Assembly (NCBI GenBank): GCA_016839815.1
Contig: JAEOTM010000204.1
Span: 49,640 to 113,639, forward strand
Direction: 5' to 3'
DNA from: Candidatus Hodarchaeota archaeon
GTDB lineage: Archaea > Asgardarchaeota > Heimdallarchaeia > Hodarchaeales > Hodarchaeaceae
DNA length: 64,000 nucleotides
Shown here piece by piece: positions 18,135 through 27,388 of this stretch. Numbering within the stretch: the stretch's first letter is position 1; every line of letters begins with the position of its first letter. The position numbers were made by a program, and so were the translations under genes. Under the pieces are notes generated by a model that was not told the origin of the DNA, did not search any database, and worked only from the letters and a program-made list of their open reading frames with translations.

Positions 18135-18167
18135 AAAAAAAAAGGAGGAAATGTTGTTGTTTCCTCC
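18135..18167 (-). terminator. Intrinsic terminator for the surface/Hcp-like operon
   Basis: On the minus strand GGAGGAAA (18167-18160) and TTTCCTCC (18151-18144) form an eight-pair stem with an eight-base loop, followed by nine T (18143-18135). It lies between two convergent genes and points out of the minus-strand operon. Confidence 0.65.
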
Positions 18168-18190
18168 AGATAGGTTCTTCATTTCGATAT

Positions 18191-18877
18191 TTATTCCCGT
18201 TCTTTGTACTTTAATCCAATAAGAATTAGTACACCAATATTTATCGGAAGTAAGAATCCTGGAAATCCCTTAGCTTTTGTTGTAGTTGTAGTGGTGGTAG
18301 TTGTAGTAGTTACAATGGGAAGCATTTCAATTGACTCTAAGTATGGAAGAAATTCGTATACGATGGAAAAAAGATCACTATTATTCAAATCGGTGTTTCC
18401 GATCTCTAACAGCTGTGCAAATACAACAATCTCTAGGTCTGGATTTTCCATCTCTGGATATTCAATGAATATCAGACATAGCTGATTCTGATCAGTTTGA
18501 AAGTGTTCATTGATACTTCCTGATAGCCACATATCGTTTTCTGTAAAAGGATCACCAAGCATCCAGAAAAAATAGTAATCCCCTAAAGGAGCGCGAACAA
18601 AAAGAAGACTCCCTGTAACTTCATTATCTGCAGAATCTGAAGGGAGAGACAATAGGGTAAGAACCACTAACGACTTTGTTTCTCCACGAGCTGGTGCAAT
18701 AGAAAAATCATAATCAATAGTTACCCAAATATTGACTCCATGTTGCGATACCTCAAGGATGGATATCTCTGAATCAGATGTGGATGCATAGATCGGAGGA
18801 ACACCAGAGAAAATTATTGGTGCTATACAAAGTAGCAAAACACCTAATGTATACTTTAGCTTCATATTCTGTCCCAT
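18191..18877 (-). CDS. Stalked, membrane-anchored extracellular protein
   Basis: 228 residues. A signal segment (~5-28, LKYTLGVLLLCIAPIIFSGV) leads to a ~145-residue beta-rich extracellular domain of no known family, then a run of about twelve threonines, GFPGFLLPINIGVLILIGL as membrane helix and the tail KYKERE. The GFPGF just before the helix recalls archaeal PGF-CTERM sorting signals, without being a full match. The start ATG overlaps the stop of the Hcp-like gene (TAATG), so the two are translated together and probably act together at the cell surface. The Thr run is encoded by an uneven ACN microsatellite (~18277-18317). Confidence 0.75.
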   Translation of the reverse strand: MGQNMKLKYTLGVLLLCIAPIIFSGVPPIYASTSDSEISILEVSQHGVNIWVTIDYDFSIAPARGETKSLVVLTLLSLPSDSADNEVTGSLLFVRAPLGDYYFFWMLGDPFTENDMWLSGSINEHFQTDQNQLCLIFIEYPEMENPDLEIVVFAQLLEIGNTDLNNSDLFSIVYEFLPYLESIEMLPIVTTTTTTTTTTTKAKGFPGFLLPINIGVLILIGLKYKERE

Positions 18878-19491
18878 TAGCCAGGTGGATTTATCCAGTC
18901 ATCTTCTGCTTCAATATTGCCCTTTGCTTTTCCTTCCTCATCATATTCAGTGTAAGTCCATTTAATCGTTTCGTAAGTAAAAGAGACAGTTTCTTTCGGA
19001 ATTTCATCAACACTGATTGTACCAAAGCTCTGTACTGAAGTGATTTTTGCATTGGTAAGTTCAATAGTATAAAAATTCAAACCATCAGGTTCGTAATAGA
19101 TTCTTAAGACTACTGAAGGAATAATAGTTGATTTTACGCACCTTTCAAAGATTTTAGGAGACGATTTATCCACAGATTTCATTACTCGAAGAGGAGAGTG
19201 TTGCTTTATAGTAAGATCTCCAGTCATTAGATCATACGGATTGCTGATAGTATGAGAGTAACCAAGGGCGGTTATTGAGTTTTCACGTCCTGCAATGATC
19301 GATTCACCATCAACTCCCTCAATAAATAGGTTCATTGATATCGAAGTAAAACCAGAATATTGGGTTTCGGTGATTGAGGCATTTACATCTTGGCCATAGC
19401 TAGCAATTAGCACGGTGAGAGTAAATATTCCAATAAAAATACCTAGAAGAACAACCAAACGTGTATTATATTTTATCTTCATTCTTTTCAC
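18877..19491 (-). CDS. Exported Hcp-like (type VI secretion tube superfamily) protein
   Basis: 204 residues. After a basic start and one hydrophobic segment (~12-32, a signal peptide or anchor), residues ~47-200 follow the Hcp1 pattern: SMNLFIEGVDGESIIAG, then ITALGYSHTIS, the signature TGDLTIKQHSPLRVMKSVDK, SSPKIFERCVKSTIIPSVVL, YTIELTNAKITSVQS, and finally VSFTYETIKWTYTEYDEEGK. Bacterial Hcp proteins form hexameric rings that stack into a tube and lack a signal peptide; this one is exported and no other type VI gene is nearby. I therefore expect a surface or secreted ring-forming protein, not a secretion machine. It is coupled to the stalked protein downstream. Confidence 0.75.
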   Translation of the reverse strand: MKRMKIKYNTRLVVLLGIFIGIFTLTVLIASYGQDVNASITETQYSGFTSISMNLFIEGVDGESIIAGRENSITALGYSHTISNPYDLMTGDLTIKQHSPLRVMKSVDKSSPKIFERCVKSTIIPSVVLRIYYEPDGLNFYTIELTNAKITSVQSFGTISVDEIPKETVSFTYETIKWTYTEYDEEGKAKGNIEAEDDWINPPG

Positions 19492-19652
19492 ATCATTTTT
19501 TCATAGATTTGAATAAGAAATACGATCCAGCTCAATGAATTCTAGGATTCTTATGCTTATCCAAAAAAAAGGGCCCTGATGAGAGAATCCTTCAGCTTTA
19601 ATGCCTTTTTCTGTATCGAAACTTGTTACTCGTAACGTTTATCGGGCGTGGG

Positions 19653-21620
19653 TTATTCTGAAGACTGATACGAAAGGTGTACTAATCTTTTTGCTTTTAC
19701 AAGGTATTCTTCGACTTGTGCTTGGACAAGACGCTCTTTGAGGGGGGCGTTATCTTTTATCAAGCGCTCCCACATACTTAATTGAGTCGTTAAAGTAGAT
19801 TCTTCTGCAATGACTCTGTTAAGAAGAAGTCGAAGGTTATTCTCTTCAGCAGTAATCTTCGCCTGAGCTAGAAACTGCATAGCTTTCGTTGGAAACCCCT
19901 CAATTAATGCTAATTTCGCTTGAAGGATTACAACATCAACCAACAAGGGAAAGGAATGTTGTTCCTGCGCAGCCGTAGCAAGATCAGTGATCAGCTTTTT
20001 AACGTCTAGAAAAACTTCATTTACATCTGTTATATCAATAGAGGCGGATCTGAGCTCAAACAAGAGCAGCTCACAGAGATTCAATACAGCAATTTTCTTA
20101 GAATCAGCAAGATAATTCAGGAGGTTGACTTGTATGTTTGGGTTATCGATTATTTCCTGAAGTAATTCTTGAGCTCGGGCTTTATCTTTGATTCGAATAC
20201 TTGTTTTCAAAATTAAGGCTTCAGCAAGTTTATACCACTGATCAAGAAATTCTTGACTCTGGGGATTCGATTGATAGTATTGAGTAAACATTGCAAAATA
20301 ATTCTTAGCCTCTGTGACGTCTCCATTATCGAGCATCACTAAAATCACCTCAAAAAAAGCTAATCCTTCTGTTTCCTTCCCAAAACGGAGTACTCTATGT
20401 TCTAATTCTTTTAAACATCTCTTATAATAAGTCAATGCAATGGAGTTATCACCTTTCGATCGATAAACACGGCCAATATGAAGAAAAGTTTGACAAAAAT
20501 AAAAATCATCATGAATGCTTTCCAATAAGGGAAGAGCTTTTTGGAAATTATGAAGAGCAGAATCTAAGTTACCTTTGAGGTGATAAAGATTACCCATATC
20601 AAGCAATGTCCAACAATGCACAATTGGTCGTCCATTGCATTTATAAATTACTTCACTACATTTATAATACTCCAAAGCTTTGTTAAAGTCCCCTTTGGCA
20701 TATTGGTGTAAATCTCCAAGAAGGTGCCAACATAGTTGTGTCCCATCAGTGTCCTCCAACTCCTCACAAACACGAAGACTCTTTTGAATCGATACAATAG
20801 AGTTCTCAGTTTCTCTGATATTATGAAAAAACATCCCTATTCCAAAATATACTCGAGCACTGCGAAAAGATTGTTGTATTCCATCAATTAGCTTTTGACT
20901 TCTCTTAATATAATCAACAGCCGCATTTAGATCCTCCAAATCCTGATAGGTATAAGCAAAATTAAGAAAGGTTTCAGCTAATCCTTCTTGATCATGAAGC
21001 GACTTATTAAGGGTCACACACTCTTGTAGAACAGATAATCTTTGCTTATTTTTGGAGCTCAATCCCAAAGCAGTTGAATAATCAAGAAGGACTTGGATTA
21101 ACTCCAATTTCTTATCTAGTGCCTTATAGTGTGATATACTAATTTGAAACGCCTTTTCTGCACGATTACGTTCTCCTAAAGCTCGGTATATAAGCCCCTT
21201 ATTCCTCTGTAAAATTGCAGTCCGATTTGATCTCTCTTGGGAGGTAAGATTTGAAATACGATCAAGAAGCTGCTCTCCCTCTTCCACAAGCTGTAAGTCC
21301 TGTATTAGCTTCTTTCTAGCATAGGTAGAGAAAAAGTGCTTAGCTAATCTTAGCGATTCAATTTTTGTAATAAGAGCATCTAGCAAAAATAACAGGTCCC
21401 CCGAGTGTTGTTCCCGTACTAAGAATAACGTATTATCTGCTAAATCAAGCCCATCTTCACTTTTGCCAATATTGCCCAGGATCTCACTCTTCAGAAGTTG
21501 ACAAATCAAATCCTCTTGAAATTCAAGGTTAGCAGTTTTTAACGTATCATTAACTGCTACTAAGGCCTCTTGGAAGAGATTCTGATCAATCAGCTTTTTG
21601 ATGTTCTGGTGACTCTCCAT
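19653..21620 (-). CDS. TPR repeat protein
   Basis: 655 residues, nearly all alpha-helical tetratricopeptide repeats. Clear units include ALGERNRAEKAFQISISHYK, KGDFNKALEYYKCSEVIYKC, KGNLDSALHNFQKALPLLES and KGDNSIALTYYKRCLKELEH, about 40 residues apart. No signal peptide or membrane helix is seen, so it is cytoplasmic. The C-terminal ~200 residues align with the truncated protein at 2-1108 but end before the longin-like domain found there. TPR stacks bind partner proteins; in this context, next to a Rag-like GTPase gene on the same strand, a role with GTPases is possible but unproven. Confidence 0.85.
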   Translation of the reverse strand: MESHQNIKKLIDQNLFQEALVAVNDTLKTANLEFQEDLICQLLKSEILGNIGKSEDGLDLADNTLFLVREQHSGDLLFLLDALITKIESLRLAKHFFSTYARKKLIQDLQLVEEGEQLLDRISNLTSQERSNRTAILQRNKGLIYRALGERNRAEKAFQISISHYKALDKKLELIQVLLDYSTALGLSSKNKQRLSVLQECVTLNKSLHDQEGLAETFLNFAYTYQDLEDLNAAVDYIKRSQKLIDGIQQSFRSARVYFGIGMFFHNIRETENSIVSIQKSLRVCEELEDTDGTQLCWHLLGDLHQYAKGDFNKALEYYKCSEVIYKCNGRPIVHCWTLLDMGNLYHLKGNLDSALHNFQKALPLLESIHDDFYFCQTFLHIGRVYRSKGDNSIALTYYKRCLKELEHRVLRFGKETEGLAFFEVILVMLDNGDVTEAKNYFAMFTQYYQSNPQSQEFLDQWYKLAEALILKTSIRIKDKARAQELLQEIIDNPNIQVNLLNYLADSKKIAVLNLCELLLFELRSASIDITDVNEVFLDVKKLITDLATAAQEQHSFPLLVDVVILQAKLALIEGFPTKAMQFLAQAKITAEENNLRLLLNRVIAEESTLTTQLSMWERLIKDNAPLKERLVQAQVEEYLVKAKRLVHLSYQSSE

Positions 21621-21774
21621 TTAATCCAAACTAGATCTGATACCAGTATTTTAACTTATCAATCACAACTCTCTAGAAGAATTAAAATCTGACTCTAATT
21701 GTTAAAAGGAAATATCCTAAATGTGAGGAGAGATTCTATGATCTTAAAAAACCATCGTGGACAAAAAATTAGAT

Positions 21775-22350
21775 TTAGATCTGCTTTCTAATTTCATTAA
21801 AGGCCTTAGACACCGAATCATCCATTAAAGTGGTTTTATATGTTATAAAAGACTCTAGTATTCCTTCTCTAAAGAAAGATTCCAGTTTTTCCAATTTGTC
21901 ATTCCTATTTTCATACTCAAGCTTATCAGTACAGTGTAGAAACAAAAAAATCTTAGCGTGAGGGGAAACACGATTTCTACACGCAATAACATTCTGAAAA
22001 AACTTCTGGGTTTTTTCTATCTCGAGTTGATCAGAACAACTCGAATCAACGACGTAAATAAGAGCAATACTGGTTTGGAACCATGATTCACAGGGAACCA
22101 TCCAATCCTGCATAAGGGAAATACTTCCCCCTAAATCAATTAGATCAATTTCCCGATTGTTGAAGCGTATGCGATTGATATTTAGACCATGAGTTATCGG
22201 AATTTCCAGCTGTAAAACCCTTTGAGGACCTCTACCCTGAAAAACTAGCATAATCGACGTTTTTCCGGGATGGCCTAGTCCCAATACAATTATTCTTTCA
22301 TCACTGAAAGGTATTCCTTTCCCGATTAGCTTCACCTTTCCTTTAGTCAA
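21775..22350 (-). CDS. Rag/Gtr-like small GTPase
   Basis: 191 residues from TTG. The P-loop GLGHPGKTS (~23-31) sits in RIIVLGLGHPGKTSIMLVFQ. The G3 region reads IDLIDLGGSISLMQDWM rather than DTAGQE. ALIYVVDSS is followed by a long helix, and SPHAKIFLFLHCTDKL closely follows the SPxAKIFxLxHKMDLV segment of eukaryotic RagA/Gtr1, with HCTD in place of HKMD. Rag GTPases sense amino acids in eukaryotes, as heterodimers with roadblock C-domains; only the G domain is present here. The assignment to the Rag/Gtr branch, as against Arf-like, is an inference from these motifs. Confidence 0.7.
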   Translation of the reverse strand: MTKGKVKLIGKGIPFSDERIIVLGLGHPGKTSIMLVFQGRGPQRVLQLEIPITHGLNINRIRFNNREIDLIDLGGSISLMQDWMVPCESWFQTSIALIYVVDSSCSDQLEIEKTQKFFQNVIACRNRVSPHAKIFLFLHCTDKLEYENRNDKLEKLESFFREGILESFITYKTTLMDDSVSKAFNEIRKQI

Positions 22351-22567
22351 AACAAGCTATCTATCTTTATTTCTGATACTCAATCTTATTTATCACTTCA
22401 ATTACTTCAGTTTTAATCGGCTTTCCAATGCGAACAGTGCATTGGGCTTTTGTGTCTCAGATAAAAATTTCATTGTAGATTCCGAGAGGATACAAGTTTT
22501 AAAAAGGTGGTCTTCTCACTCTTCAGAATATTGAGGATTCCTATCCTCAATAATAGAAGGTGATCGT

Positions 22568-23719
22568 ATGAAAAATTGTCCCAGTTGCAATTCTCAAGTG
22601 AGTACAAAAGATATTTTCTGTTCTAATTGTGGATATAACGTATTAACAACCGATGTTGTCACTCAAGCACACGAAATGCTCAAAAAAACAATAGATTTGA
22701 ATTTGACAACAATAGAAAAATTTAAAAACCTTCAAAATCAATTAAATGGTTTATCAACTATTCCAGATGAACTAAAAAATACAAAAGCCTATTTAAATTC
22801 ATTAAACGACTCCTTTATGAGTTCTCAAATACAACTTGACGAATTATCACAGATAAGAAAAGCAGAGGAGGAAGATGTCAAAAAACTAGAAAACCTCTCC
22901 GTGACCTCGCTAGTCGCAAGAATTAAAGGGAATAAAGACAAGCGACTAGAAAAAGAGCGATTAGAGTTATTAAATGCCCTGAACAAGGAAGAAACCGTTA
23001 AAAAGGAACATGAAAGATTAATAACTGTTATAAATAGCACCAAGTCCCAAGTTCAAGAATTAGAAAAATTAAGTTCAATAAAAGTGACTTTAGAAAAGGA
23101 CTTACGTAACCTTCTAGATGAAGTGTGTGAAGGGGTGGCTGATCCAGTCGAAGATGCGATTGAAAAGAAATTAAGGGAAGCAAAAAATAGTCTACAGCCA
23201 ATTGAACATCAACGGGGACGGATCATGAGAGCAAAAAATCATCTTGAGCATGCTATTGACAATCTTCACCTAGCAGAAAAAGAACTCGGGGGGGCAAGTG
23301 GGATGGCTACCTGGGACACATTTTTTGGTGGAGGGATGATTGCTGATTCCATCAAACATTCACGGATGTCTACTGCACGAGATAGAGTATATAGTGCCCA
23401 AACGAGCTTAAAACATGCCCAACGAGAATATCCAGATATTCCAGACATGAAAGGAGGTTACATTGAAGATATCTCATTCTTTTGGGACGGATTCATGGAT
23501 AACATCTTTAGTGATCTTTCAGCACGTGATAAGATAATGAGATCACGTCAGAGTGTGCAAGAGGCCTTAGACCACACCCAATCATCTTTGAACTATCTTA
23601 ATAAAGAAATTGACATGCTAAAGATAAATTTTGACAAAAAAAACAAGCAAATCACCGAACTTGAAGATCAATTATATCAAGAAAGGATTAGAATGATTCA
23701 AAAAGCCATCAATACGTAA
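22568..23719 (+). CDS. Zinc-ribbon coiled-coil protein
   Basis: 383 residues. The N-terminus CPSCNSQVSTKDIFCSNCGY has two CxxC pairs of a short zinc ribbon. Residues ~30-205 and ~330-380 are long heptad-like helices rich in K, E and L. Between them, ~225-325, is a helical middle with GGASGMATWDTFFGGGMIAD and two similar HSRMSTARDRVYSAQTSLKH / RSRQSVQEALDHTQSSLNYL helices. It has no membrane segment. The ATG is preceded by GAAGGTGATC. It resembles scaffold or filament proteins in general form, but no function can be named. Confidence 0.7.
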   Translation: MKNCPSCNSQVSTKDIFCSNCGYNVLTTDVVTQAHEMLKKTIDLNLTTIEKFKNLQNQLNGLSTIPDELKNTKAYLNSLNDSFMSSQIQLDELSQIRKAEEEDVKKLENLSVTSLVARIKGNKDKRLEKERLELLNALNKEETVKKEHERLITVINSTKSQVQELEKLSSIKVTLEKDLRNLLDEVCEGVADPVEDAIEKKLREAKNSLQPIEHQRGRIMRAKNHLEHAIDNLHLAEKELGGASGMATWDTFFGGGMIADSIKHSRMSTARDRVYSAQTSLKHAQREYPDIPDMKGGYIEDISFFWDGFMDNIFSDLSARDKIMRSRQSVQEALDHTQSSLNYLNKEIDMLKINFDKKNKQITELEDQLYQERIRMIQKAINT

Positions 23720-23808
23720 GTCAGCTCTATAATAGTACCACTAACGATAAAATTTATGATTCTTCAGTAGATTATTATCCAAGGAAGTAGAACGTTAAGA
23801 GGTAAATT

Positions 23809-24780
23809 TTGGTGCACATTCCAGAAACTGTACTAGAATGGTTACTAGAGGATGAAAATCCCTCTGTCCGATATAGATGTATGCTAGAATTGCAGGATCG
23901 GCCAAAAACAGATGGAGTGGTTAAAAAAGTTAAAAATGAAGTAGATACGTCTCCAATAGTTCAGAATATATTACAGAAGATGCATCCAGAAGGATATTGG
24001 GAAGTGAAAAAACGAGATGGACGGATGATTGGAGCAGGAGTGGAATATGCAGACTGGAGTACCACACATTATGTCTTGAGTTATCTAGTAGAGCTAGGTA
24101 TGACAAAAGAGAATCCACAAGTGAAAAAAGCAGCAGACCGGTATCTTTCGCTCCAACAACCAGACGGAGACTTCTGGGATCATTTTTCGTGCTTGTACGG
24201 ACTAAATATCCGAACTTTCATCAAGCTAGGATATTTTGAGGATTCACGACTCCAAAAGACTATAAATTTGTTGAAAACAATGATTCGTGAGGATCAAGGC
24301 TATTTGTGCGATATGCATGAAGGAAAAAGGAAAACACGTCTAACCAAGAGCTGCTATCGAGGAACGGTTAAAGCGCTATTTGCCATCAGTGAACTGCCAG
24401 AGCTATGGACGGAAGTATATGCTCAGCGTTTAATCAACTACTTTCTTGATCGGAATATCCTTTTTAAAACAAAAAAACCTGCAGACTTTGTCACGAGAGA
24501 AACAGGGAAAACAATCTTTCCCTTTTCGTATCGAGCAGGACTTCTTGAAACTCTCTATGCCCTAGGAAGAATGGGGTATGGTGAAGATCCCCGTGTTTCC
24601 GCTGCTTGGAATCTTCTCCAAGAACATCGAACTTCGACTGGCAAATACGTGCTTGACTGGACTCCTGGCAAGACCACCAATCGTTATTTCTATCCAGGTC
24701 CAAAACAAACAGAAAACAAATGGGTAACATTTTATGCATATTTATGCTTAAGATACAAAGAAGAAGGCATTCAATCATAA
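23809..24780 (+). CDS. Alpha/alpha-toroid (prenyltransferase/terpenoid-cyclase-like) protein
   Basis: 323 residues from GTG. Repeated helix pairs with the QPDGDFWDHFSCLYGLN-type and RYLSLQQPDGDF motifs are those of squalene-oxidase/prenyltransferase repeats, and the C-terminus has AWNLLQEHRTSTGKYVLDW. Catalytic DCTAE or DxDD motifs of true cyclases are absent, so it is probably a non-cyclase member of the fold. Archaeal and bacterial genes of this type are often annotated as hypothetical or as squalene-cyclase-like. The partner or substrate is unknown. It is followed 97 bases later by another cytoplasmic gene on the same strand. Confidence 0.6.
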   Translation: MVHIPETVLEWLLEDENPSVRYRCMLELQDRPKTDGVVKKVKNEVDTSPIVQNILQKMHPEGYWEVKKRDGRMIGAGVEYADWSTTHYVLSYLVELGMTKENPQVKKAADRYLSLQQPDGDFWDHFSCLYGLNIRTFIKLGYFEDSRLQKTINLLKTMIREDQGYLCDMHEGKRKTRLTKSCYRGTVKALFAISELPELWTEVYAQRLINYFLDRNILFKTKKPADFVTRETGKTIFPFSYRAGLLETLYALGRMGYGEDPRVSAAWNLLQEHRTSTGKYVLDWTPGKTTNRYFYPGPKQTENKWVTFYAYLCLRYKEEGIQS

Positions 24781-24877
24781 AATTCTAGGTTTCAGAAGGT
24801 TAATAATGAGGTTAACAAAACTCAGTGAAATTACTTTTGAAGTTACATAGAGCTTCAATTACAAAGGAATGAGTTTA

Positions 24878-25708
24878 ATGAGTTTAACAAAACAATTTGA
24901 TCTTAACAAGAAACTAATTGGCAGGAGTAGATGGGATTGGGCTGAAAAAAACCACAAAGAATTAGGGAAAATGCTTGAATACCAAGCATGTTTAGTACCT
25001 ACGCTTCCAGAAGATAAAGAAGAAAGGAAAAAATTCATCGCCGATCGTGATGACGAAATTATCCCCTTTGAGGAGGAGAAAAAGCGTGCATCGTTTTTCT
25101 TTAGTGCAAAACCGATACCTTCAAAAGAGACCTCCCATTTAACCAATTTATTCGGATATGCATGCCCCATAAAAATAGGATCAGGAAGGGGGATGAGAAA
25201 GTGGTATGTTAGCGAATATACCTACACAACCATTATTCCGTCCAAAATCGAGGAAATCATTCTTTTCGCGGTAAAAAGGGGATTCCGTACTCCATCAAGA
25301 GAGTTCTATCCTTATCCTTTTCCAGAAGAAATAGGCCAAGTTTCTATCACAGAGGATGATTTGTTCAGAGACGCAGAAGTAGGGTTTAGTTTTACAGATG
25401 CCTTGCACGCGCTTCGACTAACCTTAAGCATGAGGAAATCTACTTGGGGCAAAATTAAAGGTCAAAAATCACCTATTTCAACAGCATTAAATAAACATAA
25501 AAAACTCAAGGGAGAAGTGAGTCGTTTTCAGGCTCTTTCAAATGCTCCCAGCATAGGAGGAGTAGGGTTAGTAACCGAAGATCTGGGAATTAGTACCATT
25601 GTCATTCCTAGTGGAGAGCAGACAATAGTCCAAGTCGGATCGTTTAAGAAAGATCCTAAACGAGCGATCAAGGCCCTGAATTATCTAGCCGAATATGTAC
25701 AAATTTAG
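24878..25708 (+). CDS. Conserved-looking cytoplasmic protein, unknown
   Basis: 276 residues from the second ATG at 24878, which has AAAGGA nine bases upstream; the ATG at 24869 directly abuts that site and is less likely. No membrane or signal segment is present. The N-terminal part is charged and helical, the middle (~95-150) rich in aromatic and beta residues, and the end SIGGVGLVTEDLGISTIVIP then GEQTIVQVGSFKKDPKRAIK is a regular alpha/beta unit. I recognise no family. Normal codon use and a defined ribosome site make the gene itself credible. Confidence 0.65.
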   Translation: MSLTKQFDLNKKLIGRSRWDWAEKNHKELGKMLEYQACLVPTLPEDKEERKKFIADRDDEIIPFEEEKKRASFFFSAKPIPSKETSHLTNLFGYACPIKIGSGRGMRKWYVSEYTYTTIIPSKIEEIILFAVKRGFRTPSREFYPYPFPEEIGQVSITEDDLFRDAEVGFSFTDALHALRLTLSMRKSTWGKIKGQKSPISTALNKHKKLKGEVSRFQALSNAPSIGGVGLVTEDLGISTIVIPSGEQTIVQVGSFKKDPKRAIKALNYLAEYVQI

Positions 25709-25741
25709 GGGAAATTTTTTTCCCAAGACCTCTTTTTTTTT
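25709..25741 (+). terminator. Weak hairpin and T run after the unknown gene
   Basis: GGGAAA (25709-25714) and TTTCCC (25719-25724) can pair, and nine T follow at 25733-25741 after an eight-base gap. It is probably the 3' end of the transcript ending at 25708; archaeal termination may rely on the T run alone. Confidence 0.45.
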
Positions 25742-25837
25742 CCATTACTTGTCTCTTGTACATTCTTCTCTAAGCACATATTTTTAAACTCCTTACAGTC
25801 ATTACCCAAAAACCATCAAATCACCGAAGGAATCCAA

Positions 25838-26488
25838 ATGGTTCTCTTGACAATCTTACATTATGACCCAACTGCATTTGATTATGCGTTTATTGATGTG
25901 ATGCACCTTCAAGGGGTAATTTATCCCCTTTTATTTCATCTATTCTTGGTTCAGTATGTATATCAGGATGTAGAGGAACCAAATTCATTTCAAGGGAAAT
26001 TTTGGACCGGATTAGTATTCTGTACCAATATTCTAGGACTTATCCTTTACTTTTTCATTACCAAAGAACAAACACTAAGTACACGGATAACAGCCGCATT
26101 TAGCATGATGAATGCATTCATTCTCTTACTTGTTGGTGACTTGTACTTTTTTGCAATTACTCCTTCCGTTGCGCAAGTATTTTTTGGACCGATTCCTTTA
26201 TTCTTCCAGTTTGTTATAATACTCATCATTCTTGGATCAGGTATATGTGCTTTGTGGATTGGGTTTCAGGTAATTGGAGGGAATTGTTCAGAAGCAGAAA
26301 TTCTTCATACACTTATTCTCGCAAGTATTGGTCTATTTCTAATCTGTATTACACTACCCACGGTGATTCAAACTCCATCAAGGGGTGGAGGATTTATTGG
26401 TGTAATTGGAGGTATGTGTCTCATCACTCCTATTTACACTCTTCTAGTTCGAGACGCTATTCGAACAAGGGAATATCAAGATGACTAG
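25838..26488 (+). CDS. Multi-pass membrane protein, unknown
   Basis: 216 residues with about six or seven hydrophobic helices (~25-42, 55-74, 86-108, 118-150, 164-185 and 190-205), short loops and a charged end (RDAIRTREYQDD). It has no recognisable transport or enzyme motif. It is followed after 12 bases by another polytopic protein gene, so the two are likely co-transcribed and may form a complex. Confidence 0.6.
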   Translation: MVLLTILHYDPTAFDYAFIDVMHLQGVIYPLLFHLFLVQYVYQDVEEPNSFQGKFWTGLVFCTNILGLILYFFITKEQTLSTRITAAFSMMNAFILLLVGDLYFFAITPSVAQVFFGPIPLFFQFVIILIILGSGICALWIGFQVIGGNCSEAEILHTLILASIGLFLICITLPTVIQTPSRGGGFIGVIGGMCLITPIYTLLVRDAIRTREYQDD

Positions 26489-26500
26489 ATTGGAATTGGA

Positions 26501-27190
26501 ATGAAAAATCTGAAAATACAGCTCCGAAAGAACTGGCAACAACGAGTCTTCCTCTTCGGGATGATTGGAAGCATTCAATTTCTTGTTCTTTCAGGAGTAG
26601 CTATAATTTTCTATCCAGGGAATTATTTATTCTTCAACGAACCTTTAAGCTACTTAGGATTCACACACATTGAAGGAGAATCAAATTTAATAGCAGGTTT
26701 TCTCTTTAATTCAAGTATGTTTCTATTAGGTATCTCAATAATCGCTTTATTTCCTAGTATGATTCCTTTTTTTAATTCAACAGTCCCTGAAAAATGGTTT
26801 AGTCTGGCAGGATCAATCTTCGCAATTTTTTCTGGAATCGCGATGGTAGGGGCCGCACTAACCCCAGGGGATATTAACTACGAGGCTCATATCCTTATTG
26901 CTCCTTATACCTTTTTATTCGGAATCCTCATGGTAGCATTCTTTACTGTGCCAATGATTCTAAATAAGGATTATCCAAGACAATATACACTCGTAGCAAT
27001 TAGCTATGTGTTTATTATGATGATCTGTTTAAGCCTGCTGTCCCTTGGCCCCGCATATGACACTCCAGAAGGGCAAACATTTCAAGTCACTACTCAAAAA
27101 CTCGCAATCTATTGGGAAGTCCTAACATTATTTGTATTATCCTTGGGAGGTCTAAGATACACAGCTCCCTCACATTCCGACATAATTTGA
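26501..27190 (+). CDS. DUF998-like six-helix membrane protein
   Basis: 229 residues with a basic N-terminus (KIQLRKNWQQR) and six predicted helices. The order, including EPLSYLGF after the first helix, FNSSMFLLGISIIALFPSMI, and GIAMVGAALTPGDINYEAHI, is like that of DUF998 (Frag1/DUF998-type) membrane proteins, in which a similar loop with GxFP or TPGD occurs. The function of that family is not settled. It is the second gene of a pair starting at 25838. Confidence 0.55.
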   Translation: MKNLKIQLRKNWQQRVFLFGMIGSIQFLVLSGVAIIFYPGNYLFFNEPLSYLGFTHIEGESNLIAGFLFNSSMFLLGISIIALFPSMIPFFNSTVPEKWFSLAGSIFAIFSGIAMVGAALTPGDINYEAHILIAPYTFLFGILMVAFFTVPMILNKDYPRQYTLVAISYVFIMMICLSLLSLGPAYDTPEGQTFQVTTQKLAIYWEVLTLFVLSLGGLRYTAPSHSDII

Positions 27191-27195
27191 AGTTT

Positions 27196-27348
27196 TTAGG
27201 GGAAATTACTAGGAATATCGGCATAAACAGTATGGAAAATCCCAAGGATGCTTCCACTGTCTGGCCAGTAGTCATCTACAGGATAGTGGAGGTGTAACTC
27301 CTCCTGTCCAGAAATCTTTTCAATGAGTTGTCTGATAATATTTGTCAT
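27196..27348 (-). CDS. Possible 50-residue protein
   Basis: An ATG at 27348 opens a 50-codon frame ending in TAA at 27196. It reads MTNIIRQLIEKISGQEELHL and later DDYWPDSGSILGIFHTVYAD, with a balanced amino-acid mix unlike low-complexity chance frames. No ribosome site is evident. It lies between two convergent or tandem genes and could be a remnant of a longer gene. I do not recognise it. Confidence 0.3.
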   Translation of the reverse strand: MTNIIRQLIEKISGQEELHLHYPVDDYWPDSGSILGIFHTVYADIPSNFP

Positions 27349-27388
27349 AGTTATATTCTCAAAGTGCTAGATGAATGAGGATTGATGG

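Noticed and set aside
18204..18485. + frame with a long Val run
   Set aside because: It is the reverse complement of the Thr-rich stalk of the surface gene at 18191-18877.
18877..19491. A working type VI secretion system
   Set aside because: Only an Hcp-like protein is present; no VgrG, sheath, baseplate or ATPase gene is in the window, and the protein has an export signal.
27250..27310. Hairpin GGAG/CTCC near 27285 as a terminator
   Set aside because: The stem is short and no T run follows on the + strand; the same bases are part of a possible 50-codon minus frame.
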